A DNA stretch of 7,151 nt from Cyclobacteriaceae bacterium (lineage in GTDB: Bacteria > Bacteroidota > Bacteroidia > Cytophagales > Cyclobacteriaceae): positions 1-7,151 of the forward strand of contig JAUUZS010000216.1 in NCBI GenBank assembly GCA_030589835.1, in the 5' to 3' direction. The position numbers and the translations under genes were made by a program. Each line of letters begins with the position of its first letter. The stretch's first letter is position 1. The notes under the pieces are model-generated. The model was not told the DNA's origin and did no database searches. It was given only the letters and a program-made list of their open reading frames with translations. This document shows positions 5,602 to 7,151 of this stretch, piece after piece.

Positions 5602-7151
5602 ATGGCAGTTAAAATGATGAGATTAAGTCAAGTAGCCAGAAAACTCAATATTGGTAAAAATACCATTATTGAATTTCTTGACTCTCAAGGCTTAAAAATT
5701 GATGACAATCCGAATTTCAAAATCAATGGGGAACAGCTTGATTTGCTCTCAAAAGAATTTGCAGATTCAGAGCTTGACAAAGAAGAGGCTCGAAGCCTAT
5801 CAATAGGTGGCACGCATGCTGAAAATGTGGTTATTGACACCCAAAGTGATCCATTGCCTTCTGAAGATGAAGAAGAAATTCTGATCAAAGGAAATCAATT
5901 TGAACAAAAAACAGAAACTAAAATCAGTGAAGGTTCTATAACTGCCAATGAAAAACCTGAAATTGAGTTCGCTTCTGAAAAGCCTAAACTTCAAGGAATA
6001 AAAGTTGTTGGGAAAATTGACCTCGATAAGCGAAAAACTACTGCCATAAAAGAAAAACCTGAGGTAGAAGAAAAACCTGAGGTAGAAGAAAAAATTATTG
6101 AAGAGAAAGCTGCCGTCGCTGAGGAGAAAGGTGATGATAAAAAACCTGAGGAAAAAGAGGAAAAAACAGATAAGGAACTGGTTGTACAAGAAAAGATAGC
6201 CATCAAGGATGAACCGGTAGTTGCCGCCGAGGAAAAAACTGCTCCAGAAAAGACCGCCGAAACGAAAAGCAAGAGGTGGCTGAAGAAAAAGTACCAAGCG
6301 AGACAATCGAAGTCCCTCCGACTGAAGAAAGAGAAGAGGCGGTAGCAACTAAAGCGGCGGAGGTAAAAGATGAAATAGTTGAGGATACAACGATACATGA
6401 TCAAAAACCCGAAACTTCAAGTCCTCCGGAAAAAGAAAAGGTAATTGAAGCTAAGGCCGAGCCCCTTAAAGGCCTTAAAGTACTCGGAAAAATAGAACTT
6501 CCTAAAAAAATCGAAAAACCTGATGCCTCATCTGACGACAAAAAAGATAAGAAAAAGAAAAAACGGCCAAGAAAAAGACTTAAAAAAGACGAATCAAGGA
6601 AACCTCAACCGGTGAGGAACGACACCAAACCAAGGAACGTAAGAAGAAGAGAAATTAACCAACGTCCAAAAAAAGCAGAACCAACAGAAAAGGAAATTCA
6701 GGAACAAATAAAAGCAACATTAGCAAAACTAAGTGGCTCAGGTAGAACGAACCAGGTAAATAGATCGAAATATAGAAGAGAGAAAAGATCAGCAGTAGCC
6801 GAGGCACACGAAAAAGAATTGCAAAAAGAACAGGAAGATTTAAGAATTCTAAAAGTAAACGAATTTATTTCTGCGAACGATTTGGCTTCATTAATGGATA
6901 TTTCAGTAAATGAAATCATTTCTTCATGCATGAGTTTAGGCATGTTTATTTCGATAAACCAAAGACTCGATGCTGAGGCGATATCTATTATTGCTGATGA
7001 ATTTAGCTATGCCATAGAATTTATCGATGAAGAAGAAAACCTGGATGTTGAAATAGTCGAAGATAACGAGGAAGATCTTGATGAACGAGCGCCAATTGTG
7101 ACTATAATGGGTCATGTTGATCATGGCAAAACATCACTTCTAGACTACATT
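5602..7151 (+). CDS. infB: Translation initiation factor IF-2, N-terminal part, with an apparent frameshift and cut by the window edge
   Basis: IF-2 is the GTPase that places initiator fMet-tRNA on the 30S subunit and promotes 50S joining. The N-terminal winged IF2_N-like domain (residues about 6-53) begins MRLSQVARKLNIGKN. A very long E/K/P-rich linker follows, then a strongly basic stretch (about 6540-6593), a second IF2_N domain (about 6840-7011, with SANDLASLMDIS and CMSLGMFISINQRLDAE), and finally the G1 P-loop GHVDHGKT (7110-7133). The remaining GTPase and C-terminal domains are outside the window. The frame set by the ATG at 5602 ends at the TAG 6343-6345 after a basic tail rich in W, Y and R that is unlike the linker. 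The frame containing the second IF2_N domain and P-loop is open from 6213 to the end. The composition change puts the shift at about 6262-6275. Restoring one base gives about 517 residues up to the edge, which suits the long IF-2 of this phylum. Sequencing error is the simplest cause. Confidence 0.93.
6052..6087 (+). repeat. Exact 18-bp tandem duplication in the infB linker
   Basis: The unit GAAAAACCTGAGGTAGAA occurs twice head to tail (6052-6069 and 6070-6087), encoding EKPEVE twice. A degenerate third start, GAAAAA, follows at 6088. Being a multiple of three it keeps the frame. Identity at the DNA level points to recent slippage duplication, typical of low-complexity IF-2 linkers. Confidence 0.9.
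6262..6275 (+). other. infB: Inferred frameshift junction in infB (about one base missing)
   Basis: Upstream of here the start-codon frame reads EKTAPEKTAET, typical linker. Downstream that frame becomes RWLKKKYQARQ, while the alternative frame reads EKQEVAEEKVPSETIEVPP. The alternative frame is poor upstream (Cys- and Arg-rich, with a TGA at 6210-6212). The transition therefore falls near the ACGAAAAGC tract. One extra base after AC at 6262-6263 would join the frames as A-E-T-E-K-Q-E-V. The exact base cannot be set from one sequence. Confidence 0.8.

Noticed and set aside
6233..6238. A6 homopolymer as the site of the infB frameshift
   Set aside because: Shifting here would make the next residues NCSRKDRRN, unlike the linker, whereas the start-codon frame still reads TAPEKTAET. 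The junction must be further downstream.
5800..6404. Two minus-strand open frames (182 and 137 codons) opposite the infB linker
   Set aside because: They are F/L- and S-rich sequences produced by reading E/K-rich codons in reverse; low complexity explains the absence of stops.
1..7151. Mobile element, phage, defence system, CRISPR or RNA gene
   Set aside because: Apart from short regulatory gaps the window is filled by conserved housekeeping genes in a coherent layout. I saw no transposase, terminal inverted repeats, spaced direct repeats, or tRNA/rRNA-like sequence.

Overview
The window is an ordinary core-genome segment of a Bacteroidota bacterium, probably Cytophagales-like, though that rank is a guess. 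The evidence is moderately AT-rich DNA, A-rich start regions without Shine-Dalgarno sequences, an exact TTTG-N19-TAnnTTTG promoter of the Bacteroidota type, a Bacteroidota-style glutaminyl cyclase lipoprotein, and an IF-2 with a very long E/K-rich linker carrying the G(I/L)KV(V/L)GKI(D/E)L motif.

The left half is read on the minus strand, in the order cysS (cysteinyl-tRNA synthetase, 3604-2111), an M28-family glutaminyl-peptide cyclotransferase lipoprotein (2114-1104) and polA (DNA polymerase I, from 1031 and cut by the left edge). cysS and the cyclase overlap by the four bases ATGA. A 72-bp gap with no visible terminator precedes polA, so the three may be cotranscribed. The right half is read on the plus strand and is the conserved rimP-nusA-infB cluster: ribosome maturation factor, transcription elongation/termination factor and translation initiation factor IF-2. 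infB is cut by the right edge just after its GTPase P-loop.

The 214-bp divergent region 3605-3818 holds the regulatory signals. It has a strong candidate promoter for rimP (3721-3751), then a GC hairpin with a T6 run inside the predicted rimP leader. Because no plus-strand gene lies upstream for that hairpin to terminate, it is best read as an attenuator. A weaker -7 element abuts the cysS start codon and would give a leaderless or nearly leaderless cysS mRNA.

The main anomaly is in infB. The frame opened by the start codon at 5602 stops at 6345, but protein homology continues without a stop in another frame to the window end. The junction lies at about 6262-6275, in the low-complexity linker, and fits one missing base. 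A sequencing or assembly error is most likely, since IF-2 is essential. I found no RNA genes, mobile elements or CRISPR arrays, and no evidence for a new biological system.
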